Translations under genes and position numbers: made by a program
In this document: one piece after another, positions 1 to 7,241 of the stretch
How the letters are laid out: each line of letters begins with the position of its first letter
Position numbering within the stretch: position 1 is the stretch's first letter
Assembly: GCA_050186055.1 (NCBI GenBank)
Contig: JBFWYV010000083.1
Span: forward strand, 1 to 16,738
Direction: 5' to 3'
DNA length: 16,738 nucleotides
Source of the DNA: CAMDPA01 sp050186055
GTDB taxonomy: Bacteria > Pseudomonadota > Alphaproteobacteria > Rhizobiales > Hyphomicrobiaceae
The notes under the pieces: model-generated
What the model was told of the DNA's origin: nothing
Seen by the model: the letters and a program-made list of their open reading frames with translations, nothing else
Database searches by the model: none

Positions 1-23
1 TCCCCTCGTTGCCTCGCTGCCGT

Positions 24-1742
24 TTAGCGGCCTTCGGTGACGATGTTCAGCAGCGCCGGCGTGCCCGAGCGGATCGCCTCGAACGCCTTCTTCATCGCCG
101 GCATCAGCTCTTCCGGATCCTCGACCTTGGCGCCCCAGCCGCCGCAGGTCTCGACCATCTTCTCGAACGCCGGCGACGGGTCGAGCGAGGTCAGCGGCAT
201 CTGGTTCGCCGCCATCGCCTTGCCCTTCGGATAGACCGCCTGCGTCGAGCGCAGCACCGCGTACCACTGCAGATTGTTGGTCACGATCGTCAGGATCGGG
301 AGCTTTTCCGAGCGCTGGACGTAGTGATAGGGTAGCGGGTTGCCGAACATGTAGGAGCCGTCGCCCACCGTGGTGATGACTTCGCGGTTTGGCGCGCCGA
401 GCTTGGCGCCGAGCGCCGCGCCGAGGCCAAGTCCAAGTCCACCCGCAAGCACACCGCCGATGAACGAGGTCGGCTCGTTCAGCTCCAGGTGACGGACTGG
501 AATGCCCAGCTCGGAGATCACGATCGCATCGCGCGACTTGAGCTGGTTGATGCAGTCGGCGATATGGGGGCCGAGGATCGGCTTGCGCGTCCGGGCGGCT
601 TCGAGCTGCTTCGCGCTTGCCGCCTTGTAAGCGGCGCGCAGCTCCGCGATCTCGGCCTTGCGGGTATCGCGCGCTTTCTCCTTGCCCTTCTGCTTTGCAA
701 CGACCGCCTTCTCGAGCAGCGGCATGGCCAGCGCCGTCGAGCCGGCAATTGCGAGATCCGGCCGGAAGCCGTGGAACGGCACCTGCGTGATCAGCGGGTC
801 GGGCGCGATGTGGATCGTCGTGGCATCCATTCGCGGCTGCATGTGCTGCGGCGACCACGGCACCTTGGTATCGAGGATCAGGACGACGTCAGCCTTCTCC
901 AGGATCGGCTTGGTGATCTCGTAGCCGAGGTTCATCTCGTGGCTGCTCGGCATGTTGTTCGTGTACGCATCCTGCTGGATGACCGGCAGCACGGCATTGG
1001 AGGCCAGCGACGACAGGGCATGGAAGCCTTCCGGCGAGAGACCCGCCGACGACGTGATGATGATCGGGAACCGGGCGTTGGCAATCAGCCTGGCCGCCTC
1101 CTCGATCTGGGCCGCCGCCGGCTGTGCGGCTGCGACGCCCGTTGCCAGGCCGGAGCCAGGCTTGCGCGAGGGATGCGAGCCATCAGCCAGAACCTCGCGC
1201 GGCAGCGTCAGGTAGACCGGTCCGCGCGGCTCGCTCATGGCGATGTCCAGCGCGCGGTCGACGATGGCATCGACCGGCTGGCCGCCGCGCAGCTCGTAGT
1301 CCCATTTCACGAACTCGCGAACCATGCCGCCCTGGTCGCGGCACTCCTGACCCCAGTGGATCTGGCGGTCGCGCGAGGCGATGTGGCCGGTCTCGGTCAG
1401 CGGCGTGCGGCCTGCGGCCACCAGGATCGGCACGTTGTCACGCGCAGCATTCATCACGCCGCACACCGTGTTCCCGGTGCCGACGGAGACGTGGACCATG
1501 ACCGCGGCGATCTTGCCGGTCGTGCGGTAGTAGCCGTAGGCCATCGACATCGCGAGGTTCTCGTGCGGCACGACGATGAACCGCGGATACTTCGAGATCT
1601 CGCCATGATCGGAAAGCGCCTCGATGATCGGGGCGAAGTCGGTTCCGGCATTGGCGAACACGTAGTCCACCCCGCGGCGCTTGAGCTGCGTGAGATAGAG
1701 TTCGGCGTTCATCTGGGCGGCAGTCGGCATTGGCGTGTCCAC
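24..1742 (-). CDS. Thiamine diphosphate-requiring enzyme (acetolactate synthase-like family)
   Basis: A 572-residue ThDP-dependent enzyme of the acetolactate synthase/2-oxoacid decarboxylase fold, presumably cytosolic. The N-terminal pyrimidine-binding domain carries the conserved Glu (E61 in VPHENLAMSMAYGYY) that activates the cofactor. The middle domain follows. The C-terminal domain has the GDGS...NN ThDP/Mg motif, with GDGS at about 460-463 and NN at 489-490. Length is normal for the family (550-600). The start is a GTG, chosen because GGAGG (complement of 1751-1755) lies 8 nt before it; an ATG four codons later is the alternative. It follows the CoA-transferase gene on the same strand after 69 nt, so co-transcription is likely. 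The substrate cannot be read from the sequence. Oxalyl-CoA decarboxylase, benzoylformate decarboxylase and sulfoacetaldehyde acetyltransferase are relatives by fold, but it does not resemble Oxc closely. The fold call is very sure; the reaction is unknown. Confidence 0.9.
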   Translation of the reverse strand: MDTPMPTAAQMNAELYLTQLKRRGVDYVFANAGTDFAPIIEALSDHGEISKYPRFIVVPHENLAMSMAYGYYRTTGKIAAVMVHVSVGTGNTVCGVMNAARDNVPILVAAGRTPLTETGHIASRDRQIHWGQECRDQGGMVREFVKWDYELRGGQPVDAIVDRALDIAMSEPRGPVYLTLPREVLADGSHPSRKPGSGLATGVAAAQPAAAQIEEAARLIANARFPIIITSSAGLSPEGFHALSSLASNAVLPVIQQDAYTNNMPSSHEMNLGYEITKPILEKADVVLILDTKVPWSPQHMQPRMDATTIHIAPDPLITQVPFHGFRPDLAIAGSTALAMPLLEKAVVAKQKGKEKARDTRKAEIAELRAAYKAASAKQLEAARTRKPILGPHIADCINQLKSRDAIVISELGIPVRHLELNEPTSFIGGVLAGGLGLGLGAALGAKLGAPNREVITTVGDGSYMFGNPLPYHYVQRSEKLPILTIVTNNLQWYAVLRSTQAVYPKGKAMAANQMPLTSLDPSPAFEKMVETCGGWGAKVEDPEELMPAMKKAFEAIRSGTPALLNIVTEGR

Positions 1743-1792
1743 GTCGGGATCCTCCGTATCTGTCTAGGTCGGCGCTAACCTATTGCGACAAA

Positions 1793-1808
1793 GGCTCGCG
1801 GTCGAGCC
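1793..1808 (-). terminator. Intercistronic hairpin between CoA-transferase and ThDP enzyme genes
   Basis: A perfect 6-bp stem, GGCTCG/CGAGCC, with a 4-nt loop lies 3 nt past the CoA-transferase stop. On the minus strand it is followed by TTTG only, so it is a weak intrinsic terminator at best. It could equally be an mRNA-stability or partial-termination element that lowers expression of the downstream ThDP gene relative to the CoA-transferase. Confidence 0.35.
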
Positions 1809-1811
1809 CCA

Positions 1812-3020
1812 TCAAGCGCATAGGATCACGCCGGCTGCTGCCAGGCGCGCGATCTCGCCTTCCTCCATGCCGATTTCGGACAGGGTGCTGGCCGTGTGCT
1901 CTCCTACCCCTGGCGGCTGAAGCCGGAGTGCGAAGTCATGAGCGCCGATCTCGACCGGCAGCCGGGGGAGTTTTGCGCTGGCATTGCCGGGGAAAGTCAC
2001 GGCGAGCATGCGGCCGAAGGCATTGAGCTGCGGGTCCTCGAACAGATGCTCCGGCCGCGCCACTGGCGAGAACGGAATTCCGGCTTGCTCCAGGATCGGG
2101 ACGATTTCGGCCAGCGGGAACCGCAGCACGATCTCCGCCACCACCGGCCGCAAGCGCTCCCGGTTGGCAACCCGGTCCGCGTTCGACGCGTAGGACGGGT
2201 CGGCCAGCAGATCCGGCCGGTCGAAGCGGCCGCAGAACGCGTGCCAGTGATTGTCGCTGGTGATCCCGACGAAGACCTGCTCGCCGTCCTCCGTCGCGAA
2301 CGGCTCGTAAATGCCCCAGGCGGCGTTCCGCATGCTCATCGGCGGCGGAGGCCGGCCTGTGACCGCCATGCCGGCCATGTGCTGGGTCATCAGGAACGCC
2401 GCGGACTCGAACAGCGCCGACTTGACGATCTGTCCGCGTTCCGTGATTTCCCGTTCGCGCAGTGCCGCCTGGATGCCGATCACCGCAAACATCCCGCCCA
2501 TGATGTCGACGACCGACGAACCCGCCCGCAGCGGTTGCCCGGGAAGCCCCGTCATGTAGGCCAGTCCGGACATGAACTGCACCACCTCATCGAGTGCCGG
2601 TCGCGCCTCGTACGGGCCGCTGAGAAAACCCTTGAGCGCACAGCAGATCAGTCGCGGATTGCGCGCCATAAGCTGCTCGAACCCGCAGCCAAGCCGCTCC
2701 ATCGTGCCCGGCCCGTAGTTCTCGATTAGCACATCGGCCGTTTCCGCCAGGCGACGCAGCACGTTGCGGCCCTCGCCGCTCTTGAGGTCGAGGCACAGGC
2801 TCTTCTTGTTGCGGTTGAAGGCGGCGAAGAACCCCGCGCCGAAGCCTGGCAGCCGCCGGGTCGGATCGCCGCCCGGGGCGGGCTCGACCTTGATCACCTC
2901 CGCTCCGAGATCGGCGAGGATGACGCCGGCCGAGGGGCCCATGATCGTATGGCTGAGCTCGATCACGCGCACGCCGGCAAGCGGGAGGGGAGCAGGATCG
3001 GTCTGATCGGAGGTCGGCAT
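1812..3020 (-). CDS. CaiB/BaiF family (family III) CoA-transferase
   Basis: A 402-residue family III CoA-transferase. These enzymes move CoA between carboxylic acids through an aspartyl-CoA mixed anhydride, in the cytosol. The N-terminal signature is clear: LAGVRVIELSHTIMGPSAG, then LADLGAEVIKVEP at about 35-47, and NRNKKSLCLDLKSGEG at about 69-84. The nucleophile is probably D172 in SSVVDIMGG, matching the catalytic Asp position of formyl-CoA transferase. The C-terminal half has the family's small interlocking domain. Length is normal (about 400). The ATG at 3020 fits the usual N-terminus, although no good ribosome binding site precedes it. It is the first gene of a likely two-gene unit with the ThDP enzyme and diverges from the VOC gene. 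Acyl donor and acceptor are unknown. Confidence 0.93.
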   Translation of the reverse strand: MPTSDQTDPAPLPLAGVRVIELSHTIMGPSAGVILADLGAEVIKVEPAPGGDPTRRLPGFGAGFFAAFNRNKKSLCLDLKSGEGRNVLRRLAETADVLIENYGPGTMERLGCGFEQLMARNPRLICCALKGFLSGPYEARPALDEVVQFMSGLAYMTGLPGQPLRAGSSVVDIMGGMFAVIGIQAALREREITERGQIVKSALFESAAFLMTQHMAGMAVTGRPPPPMSMRNAAWGIYEPFATEDGEQVFVGITSDNHWHAFCGRFDRPDLLADPSYASNADRVANRERLRPVVAEIVLRFPLAEIVPILEQAGIPFSPVARPEHLFEDPQLNAFGRMLAVTFPGNASAKLPRLPVEIGAHDFALRLQPPGVGEHTASTLSEIGMEEGEIARLAAAGVILCA

Positions 3021-3215
3021 GAAGGGAGCTTGTGATTGGCACTGTCGCGGAGCCTAGTGAACAGCAGCGTTCAAGTCCAACGCCGTGCTTCCTTGCGTGC
3101 CCGCTTGTCGGACTGTGGTGAACCACCGGCACCGGCGCATTGACACCTGCAACCTCATGTGATGCCCTGGCGTTCATTCAACGCAAACTTGGCAACGCCA
3201 ACCTGGGACATTCCG
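3021..3215. promoter_or_regulatory. Divergent intergenic region between CoA-transferase and VOC genes
   Basis: This 195-bp region must hold promoters for both flanking transcription units. A perfect sigma70-type -35 hexamer TTGACA is at 3140-3145 on the plus strand, but no convincing -10 hexamer follows at 16-18 bp. No strong palindrome was seen apart from a short GTGG-TGAA-CCAC at about 3116-3127. No regulator gene lies adjacent. Confidence 0.35.
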
Positions 3216-3638
3216 ATGGCCAAGCTCCGCCACATCGCGCTTGTCGTGAAGGATCTCGAGCGCTCTGCCGACTTCTACGCCAAGGCCTTCGACCTGCAGC
3301 GCAGCGAACTCTCCGAGGGACCGACGGCACGCCGCATCTTCCTGAGCGACGGCGTCGTCAATCTCGCCCTCTTGCAGTACAAGGGCGAGGAAGGCTCGGG
3401 CATGAAGGCGGGATCGGATTTCAGCGGTCCCCACCATCTGGGCTTTCAGGTTGATGACCTTATAGCCACCCGTGAGAAGATCGAGGCCGCGGGCGGCACC
3501 TATTATTTCGATCTCGGCAAGGAAGGCGAGGAAGGGTTCGAGCGGAAATTCCGCGATCCCGACGGCGTCATCTTCGACATCAATACCGACGGCTGGCCGC
3601 TGACTGCGGACAAGAAACCCGCCGGCGGCGCTGAATAG
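3216..3638 (+). CDS. VOC family protein (glyoxalase/bleomycin resistance/dioxygenase fold)
   Basis: A 140-residue vicinal-oxygen-chelate protein built of two beta-alpha-beta-beta-beta modules. The first opens with MAKLRHIALVVKDLERSADFY and the second with GPHHLGFQVDDL. Candidate metal ligands are H6, H74 and D121 (in GVIFDIN), in the usual beta-strand positions. FRDPDG before the last strand is typical of lyase/isomerase or dioxygenase members. The start was set at 3216, where the family N-terminus begins, with GGGA at 3205-3208; an in-frame ATG at 3159 would add 19 residues of no family character. It is first in a same-strand run with the aldo/keto reductase 37 nt downstream. The substrate is unknown. 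Confidence 0.88.
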   Translation: MAKLRHIALVVKDLERSADFYAKAFDLQRSELSEGPTARRIFLSDGVVNLALLQYKGEEGSGMKAGSDFSGPHHLGFQVDDLIATREKIEAAGGTYYFDLGKEGEEGFERKFRDPDGVIFDINTDGWPLTADKKPAGGAE

Positions 3639-3675
3639 GCATGGGCGGACAACGATAACCGTCATGGAGACACCG

Positions 3676-4662
3676 ATGCAGACGCGTATCCTCGGCAAAG
3701 CCATGCCCCTGACAGTGCCGGCGATCGGTCTCGGCTGCATGAGCATGACGCCGCTTTATGGAACGCCTGATCCGGCAGCCGGTCCGGCGGCGATCGCGCG
3801 CGCCATCGAGTTGGGCGCGGCGTTTCTCGATACCTCCGATGCGTATGCCAACGGCGCCAACGAGGAACTGGTCGGCAAAGCCATCAAGGGGCATCGCAAC
3901 AAGGTCATCCTCGCCACCAAGTTCGGCAATGTGCGCAAACCGGACGGCAAGCCCGGCGCCAACGGCCGGCCCGAATACGTGGTCGAAGCCTGCGAGAAGA
4001 GCCTCAAGCGGCTCGGCGTCGATGTCATCGATCTCTACTATCAGCACCGGATCGATCCCGACGTGCCCGAGGAGGAGACCATCGGCGCCATGGCCCGTCT
4101 CATCGAACAGGGCAAGGTGCGCTTCCTCGGACTGTCGGAGGCCAGCGTCAATACCATCCGCCGAGCGCACGCCACGCATCCGATCACCGCTCTGCAGACG
4201 GAGTATTCGCTGTTCACACGCGACGTCGAGGACGAGATCCTGCCCACCTGCCGGGAGCTGGGCATCGGCTTCGTCGCCTATTCGCCGATGGGGCGCGGCA
4301 CGCTGACGGGAACCATCGCTGGTCCGGACGATCTCGATCCGAAGGACAGGCGTCATGAGCATCCGCGGTTCAAGACGGAGAACCTTGCCAACAACGTGCG
4401 GCTGGTCGAGCCGGTCAAGGCGCTCGCCGCCAAAGTGGGCGCGACGCCGGCGCAAATCGCGATCGCGTGGCTGTTGTCGCGCGGTCCGGATGTCGTGCCG
4501 ATTCCGGGAACCTCCAAGGTCCATCGCGTGGAGGAGAATTTCGTCGCCGCAGACAAGGTCATCGACAAGGCGGCGCTCGATGAGCTGGGCAAGGCCGTAG
4601 ACGCCGCATCGGTCGCCGGCACCCGCTATCCGGCCGGGCAGATGCACACGATCGGCGTCTGA
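3676..4662 (+). CDS. Aldo/keto reductase
   Basis: A 328-residue NADPH-dependent oxidoreductase of the (beta/alpha)8-barrel aldo/keto reductase superfamily, cytosolic. The full catalytic tetrad is visible: D52 and Y57 (FLDTSDAYANG), K82 (LATKFG) and H124 (YYQHRID). The cofactor-binding C-terminal region VVPIPGTSKVHRVEEN is also present. It resembles the AKR11/AKR13-type group that includes YakC and related reductases. The ATG at 3676 was preferred because GGAGA (3666-3670) sits 5 nt upstream; the in-frame ATG at 3664 would add METP and lacks a site. It sits between a VOC protein and an AA_synth protein on one strand, probably in one transcript. The physiological carbonyl substrate is unknown. 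Confidence 0.93.
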   Translation: MQTRILGKAMPLTVPAIGLGCMSMTPLYGTPDPAAGPAAIARAIELGAAFLDTSDAYANGANEELVGKAIKGHRNKVILATKFGNVRKPDGKPGANGRPEYVVEACEKSLKRLGVDVIDLYYQHRIDPDVPEEETIGAMARLIEQGKVRFLGLSEASVNTIRRAHATHPITALQTEYSLFTRDVEDEILPTCRELGIGFVAYSPMGRGTLTGTIAGPDDLDPKDRRHEHPRFKTENLANNVRLVEPVKALAAKVGATPAQIAIAWLLSRGPDVVPIPGTSKVHRVEENFVAADKVIDKAALDELGKAVDAASVAGTRYPAGQMHTIGV

Positions 4663-4746
4663 TACTCATCGTATGAGGCCGCCGGTGCGAGGTATAAGGC
4701 TGGTGCGGGCGCAGTGGCAGCCGGCTGGGCGATTACGGAGGCCGCA

Positions 4747-5295
4747 ATGGACATTCGCAAGACCCTTCTCGTCAGAGAAGTGATCGAGACCGACGCCACC
4801 GGCAAGCCGTGCACGCCGATCACGCGCGTCGCTGCCCTGGCCGTTGTGCGCAATCCATTCGCAGGCCGGCAGTTCGTCGAGGATCTTTCTCCTCTGTTCG
4901 ACCTCGGCGGTCAGCTCGGTGAAAAGCTGATCGGTGAGGCGGCCGAGTTATTGAAAGGGCCACCGGAGAGTTACGGCAAGGCTGCAATTGTCGGACTAGC
5001 GGGCGATCTCGAGCACGGCGCAGCCATGATCCATCCGAAGCTGGGCAAGCCGATGCGTGCGGCGCTGGGCGGCGGCAAGGCGATCATCCCGTCCAATGCC
5101 AAGGTCGCTGCTGCCGGCACACCGATCGACCTCCCGCTCGGACACAAGGACGACGTGTGGTCCTTCAATCACTTCGACACCATGACGCTACTGGTCGCCG
5201 ACGCACCGCGCGCTGACGAGATCGTGCTGTGCATGGCGGTTGCCGACGGAGGCCGGCCGCATCCAAGGGTCGGCAGCGCTCCGGTCACCACCTGA
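4747..5295 (+). CDS. Amino acid synthesis (AA_synth, DUF1185) family protein
   Basis: A 182-residue protein recognised as the AA_synth/DUF1185 family from the pattern IRKTLLVREVIETDATGKP, VAALAVVRNPFAGR, LVGLAGDLEHGAA-type text at about 80-93, and GGGKAIIPSNAKV. The family is small and of uncertain function; its name comes from a weak link to amino acid biosynthesis, and members often sit beside catabolic gene clusters. No signal peptide or membrane segment is seen. The ATG at 4747 is favoured by a strong GGAGG at 4737-4741, 5 nt upstream. It follows the aldo/keto reductase after 84 nt, probably in the same unit. The function should be treated as unknown. Confidence 0.8.
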   Translation: MDIRKTLLVREVIETDATGKPCTPITRVAALAVVRNPFAGRQFVEDLSPLFDLGGQLGEKLIGEAAELLKGPPESYGKAAIVGLAGDLEHGAAMIHPKLGKPMRAALGGGKAIIPSNAKVAAAGTPIDLPLGHKDDVWSFNHFDTMTLLVADAPRADEIVLCMAVADGGRPHPRVGSAPVTT

Positions 5296-5315
5296 CGGAC
5301 GGATGAAGCCGTCAG
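5292..5315. terminator. Hairpin between convergent AA_synth and mnmA genes
   Basis: The stem is CTGACGG/CCGTCAG (7 bp) with a 10-nt loop, overlapping the AA_synth stop codon. It lies between two convergent genes only 39 bp apart, where a shared terminator is expected. No T-tract follows on either strand, so this is a weak call. Confidence 0.35.
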
Positions 5316-5334
5316 GCTGACCTGCTGCGAAGCG

Positions 5335-6480
5335 TCAGAGCCTGGCCGTGGCCGCGATGAAGCCGCCGCCCAGCACGCGTGACCGGGCCGAACCGTCGTC
5401 GTAGAACACGCAGGCCTGTCCCGGCGCCACGCCGAGCTCGCCGCCGGGAAGCTCGACCAGCACGTCGCCGTTGCGATGATCTCGCGTCAGCCGCGCGGGC
5501 CGTGGCGGCTGGGTCGAGCGGATGCGGGCGTGAATGTCGAGACCGGCGCCGATCGCGTCGCCGAGCGGCGCATCGCCCAGCCAATTGACGTTCCTCAGCC
5601 GCAGAACCTCGACCGCCAGCGCCTCGCGCGGGCCGACCACGACGCGTGCATTGGCGGCATCCAGCGCGACCACGAACAAAGGCTCTCCTGTCGCCACGCC
5701 GAGACCACGCCGCTGTCCGATCGTGAACTCCACGATGCCGTCGTGCCGTCCCAGAATGCGTCCGTCGATGTGAACGATATCCCCGGGCCTTGACGCATCC
5801 GGCCGGAGACGCCGGACGATGTCGCTATAGCGGCCGCTTGCGACGAAGCAGATGTCCTGGCTGTCGGGCTTGGCCGCAACCGGCAGGCCGAGTTCGGCCG
5901 CAAGCTGACGTACCCCCGGCTTGGTCATCCCGCCCAGGGGAAACCACAGACGCGCGAGCTGCACCGGCGTCGTGGCAAACAGAAAATAGCTCTGATCGCG
6001 CTCGGCGTCGGCGGCGCGGTAAAGCGCCGGGCCGGCGGGGCCATCGCGGCGCTCGATGTAGTGACCGGTCGCCAGCAGGTCCGCATCGAGCTCCGCCGAG
6101 AAATCGATCAGATGCCGGAACTTGACCGTCTGATTGCAGGCAACGCACGGCAGCGGCGTTTCGCCCTTCGCATAGCCTTCGGCAAAGGCATCGATGACTG
6201 AGGTCTTGAAGCGTCTCTCGTAGTCCAGCACATAGTGTGGAATGCCGAGATGGTCTGCGATGCGCCGGGCATCATGAATGTCCTGTCCCGCGCAGCACGC
6301 ACCCTTGCGCGCCACCGCCGCTCCATGGTCGTAGAGCTGCAGCGTAATGCCGATCACCTCATGACCGGCGCGCTTCAGCAGGGCGGCCGTCACCGCAGAA
6401 TCGACGCCACCCGACATCGCAACGACCAGCCTTCGCCGGGCGGTGCTGTCGGGGGACACGTATGTGCTGTCGAGCGGCAT
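5335..6480 (-). CDS. mnmA: tRNA-specific 2-thiouridylase MnmA
   Basis: MnmA is the ATP-dependent enzyme that adenylates and then thiolates C2 of U34 in tRNA-Lys, -Glu and -Gln, taking sulfur from a persulfide relay. The 381-residue protein has the PP-loop motif SGGVDS (23-28). The catalytic cysteines are C115 (PCVACNQTVKFRHL) and C211 (SQDICFV). ATGHYIERR (137-145) and the C-terminal beta-barrel QRRGLGVATGEPLFVV are also typical. Length matches the family (360-400). The ATG at 6480 was chosen because the PP-loop lies at the usual distance; the frame stays open to a TTG at 6576, but those extra residues have no family character. No strong ribosome binding site is visible. It is a single gene, convergent with AA_synth and divergent from sciP. 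Confidence 0.95.
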   Translation of the reverse strand: MPLDSTYVSPDSTARRRLVVAMSGGVDSAVTAALLKRAGHEVIGITLQLYDHGAAVARKGACCAGQDIHDARRIADHLGIPHYVLDYERRFKTSVIDAFAEGYAKGETPLPCVACNQTVKFRHLIDFSAELDADLLATGHYIERRDGPAGPALYRAADAERDQSYFLFATTPVQLARLWFPLGGMTKPGVRQLAAELGLPVAAKPDSQDICFVASGRYSDIVRRLRPDASRPGDIVHIDGRILGRHDGIVEFTIGQRRGLGVATGEPLFVVALDAANARVVVGPREALAVEVLRLRNVNWLGDAPLGDAIGAGLDIHARIRSTQPPRPARLTRDHRNGDVLVELPGGELGVAPGQACVFYDDGSARSRVLGGGFIAATARL

Positions 6481-6709
6481 GACAATCGCGGGTGCCGGAG
6501 TATCGTTCGGAGCGGCCCCTGCGTGGGACCGCCATTGCGCCACCATGTGTCCGCTGGGGCCGGCGTCGTCAAGCAAGTCGGCGATCCGGAACGCTTCGGG
6601 CCGATGTCGTGCATGCCCGTTCGGGCAAAATATTATACTTAGTTATTGTCCATGTGTACCATAAGCGCAACGAATGAAGTTTTTTCTTGGCTGCATGGAA
6701 TATGCGAGC

Positions 6710-6736
6710 TTTGGCACAAAACCTGCTGTTGCCAAA
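6710..6736. repeat. Perfect inverted repeat TTTGGCA-N13-TGCCAAA
   Basis: Two 7-bp arms (6710-6716 and 6730-6736) are separated by 13 bp in the AT-rich region upstream of sciP. No T-tract follows on either strand, so a terminator is unlikely. The shape fits an operator for a dimeric regulator, or a leader hairpin in a transcript from either promoter. Confidence 0.45.
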
Positions 6737-6807
6737 TGGAAAATGTCCGTTAATAGTCCGAGTGTAGCGAAGCGGGACGCAAAAGCGTGGTGTATTTACC
6801 TCAACGC

Positions 6808-6823
6808 TTAGACTGAGCTTAAC
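6808..6823 (+). promoter_or_regulatory. Candidate CtrA-binding box upstream of sciP
   Basis: TTAG (6808-6811), 7 bp, then TTAAC (6819-6823) matches the CtrA consensus TTAA-N7-TTAAC with one mismatch. It lies 50 bp before the sciP start codon, a suitable place for activation. sciP is known to be CtrA-activated in Caulobacter, and ctrA is in this window. Confidence 0.5.
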
Positions 6824-6872
6824 GCCCGTGAGCTATGTTCAGGCAGGGTCAAGAAAACGTGTTCAGAGTGTC

Positions 6873-7154
6873 ATGACCGAGCAGAACTTCAGAGCGCGCG
6901 TGCGCTATGTGATCGGGCCGGACGGCAGTCCGCTGACGATCGCCGACTTGCCGCCAAGCGACACCAAGCGCTGGGTCATCCGCCGCAAGGCGGAGGTGGT
7001 TGCCGCCGTTCGGGGCGGGTTGCTGAGCCTGGAAGAAGCGTGTGAGCGCTACAAGCTCACCGTCGACGAATTCCTGAGCTGGCAGCGGTCGATCGACAAG
7101 CATGGCTTGCCGGGTCTTCGGGCTACCCGCATTCAGGATTATCGCGGCGAGTAG
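6873..7154 (+). CDS. sciP: CtrA inhibitor SciP (DUF1153 family)
   Basis: A 93-residue helix-turn-helix-like protein of the DUF1153 family. It is conserved through almost its whole length: YVIGPDGSPLTIADLPP, then TKRWVIRRKAEVVAAVRGGLLSLEEAC (read in two parts) and LTVDEFLSWQ. In Caulobacter, SciP binds CtrA and blocks its recruitment of RNA polymerase at CtrA-activated promoters, and it is conserved across CtrA-containing alphaproteobacteria. The ATG at 6873 gives the canonical length; an in-frame ATG at 6828 would add 15 residues unlike the family. A CtrA-box-like site lies 50 bp upstream, and ctrA itself lies about 2 kb downstream on the same strand. The gene appears monocistronic, ending against a convergent lipoprotein gene. 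Confidence 0.93.
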   Translation: MTEQNFRARVRYVIGPDGSPLTIADLPPSDTKRWVIRRKAEVVAAVRGGLLSLEEACERYKLTVDEFLSWQRSIDKHGLPGLRATRIQDYRGE

Positions 7155-7188
7155 ACGCCACCGGATTTGACTCGCCATCGCTATCACG

Positions 7189-7215
7189 CGGAATAGGATG
7201 GAAACGCTTATTCCG
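7189..7215. terminator. Hairpin between convergent sciP and lipoprotein genes
   Basis: Inverted repeat CGGAATA (7189-7195) and TATTCCG (7209-7215) with a 13-nt loop, 35 nt after the sciP stop and 27 nt beyond the lipoprotein stop. Its placement suits a bidirectional terminator. There is no T-tract, so termination is inferred from position only. Confidence 0.35.
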
Positions 7216-7241
7216 ACATCCAGACTTTGCGTGCTTGGTCC

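Larger units (their letters stand above)
6481..6872. other. Divergent intergenic region between mnmA and sciP
   Basis: These 392 bp have no credible gene. The part from about 6627 to 6830 is visibly richer in A and T than its surroundings, with runs such as AATATTATACTTAG and a T6 at about 6680, as expected for promoters. It contains the inverted repeat at 6710-6736 and the candidate CtrA box at 6808-6823, listed separately. Short frames crossing it are not similar to anything I recognise. Confidence 0.6.

Noticed and set aside
24..1742. Oxalyl-CoA decarboxylase
   Set aside because: The pairing with a family III CoA-transferase is suggestive, but the N-terminal and ThDP-region sequences do not match what I recall of Oxc.
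489..1778. 429-codon open frame on the plus strand
   Set aside because: It is antisense to the ThDP enzyme, its product is rich in Arg, Asp and His without family motifs, and such long frames are common opposite GC-rich genes.
3580..4647. 355-codon open frame on the minus strand
   Set aside because: It is antisense to the aldo/keto reductase with its full catalytic tetrad, and its product shows no recognisable domain.
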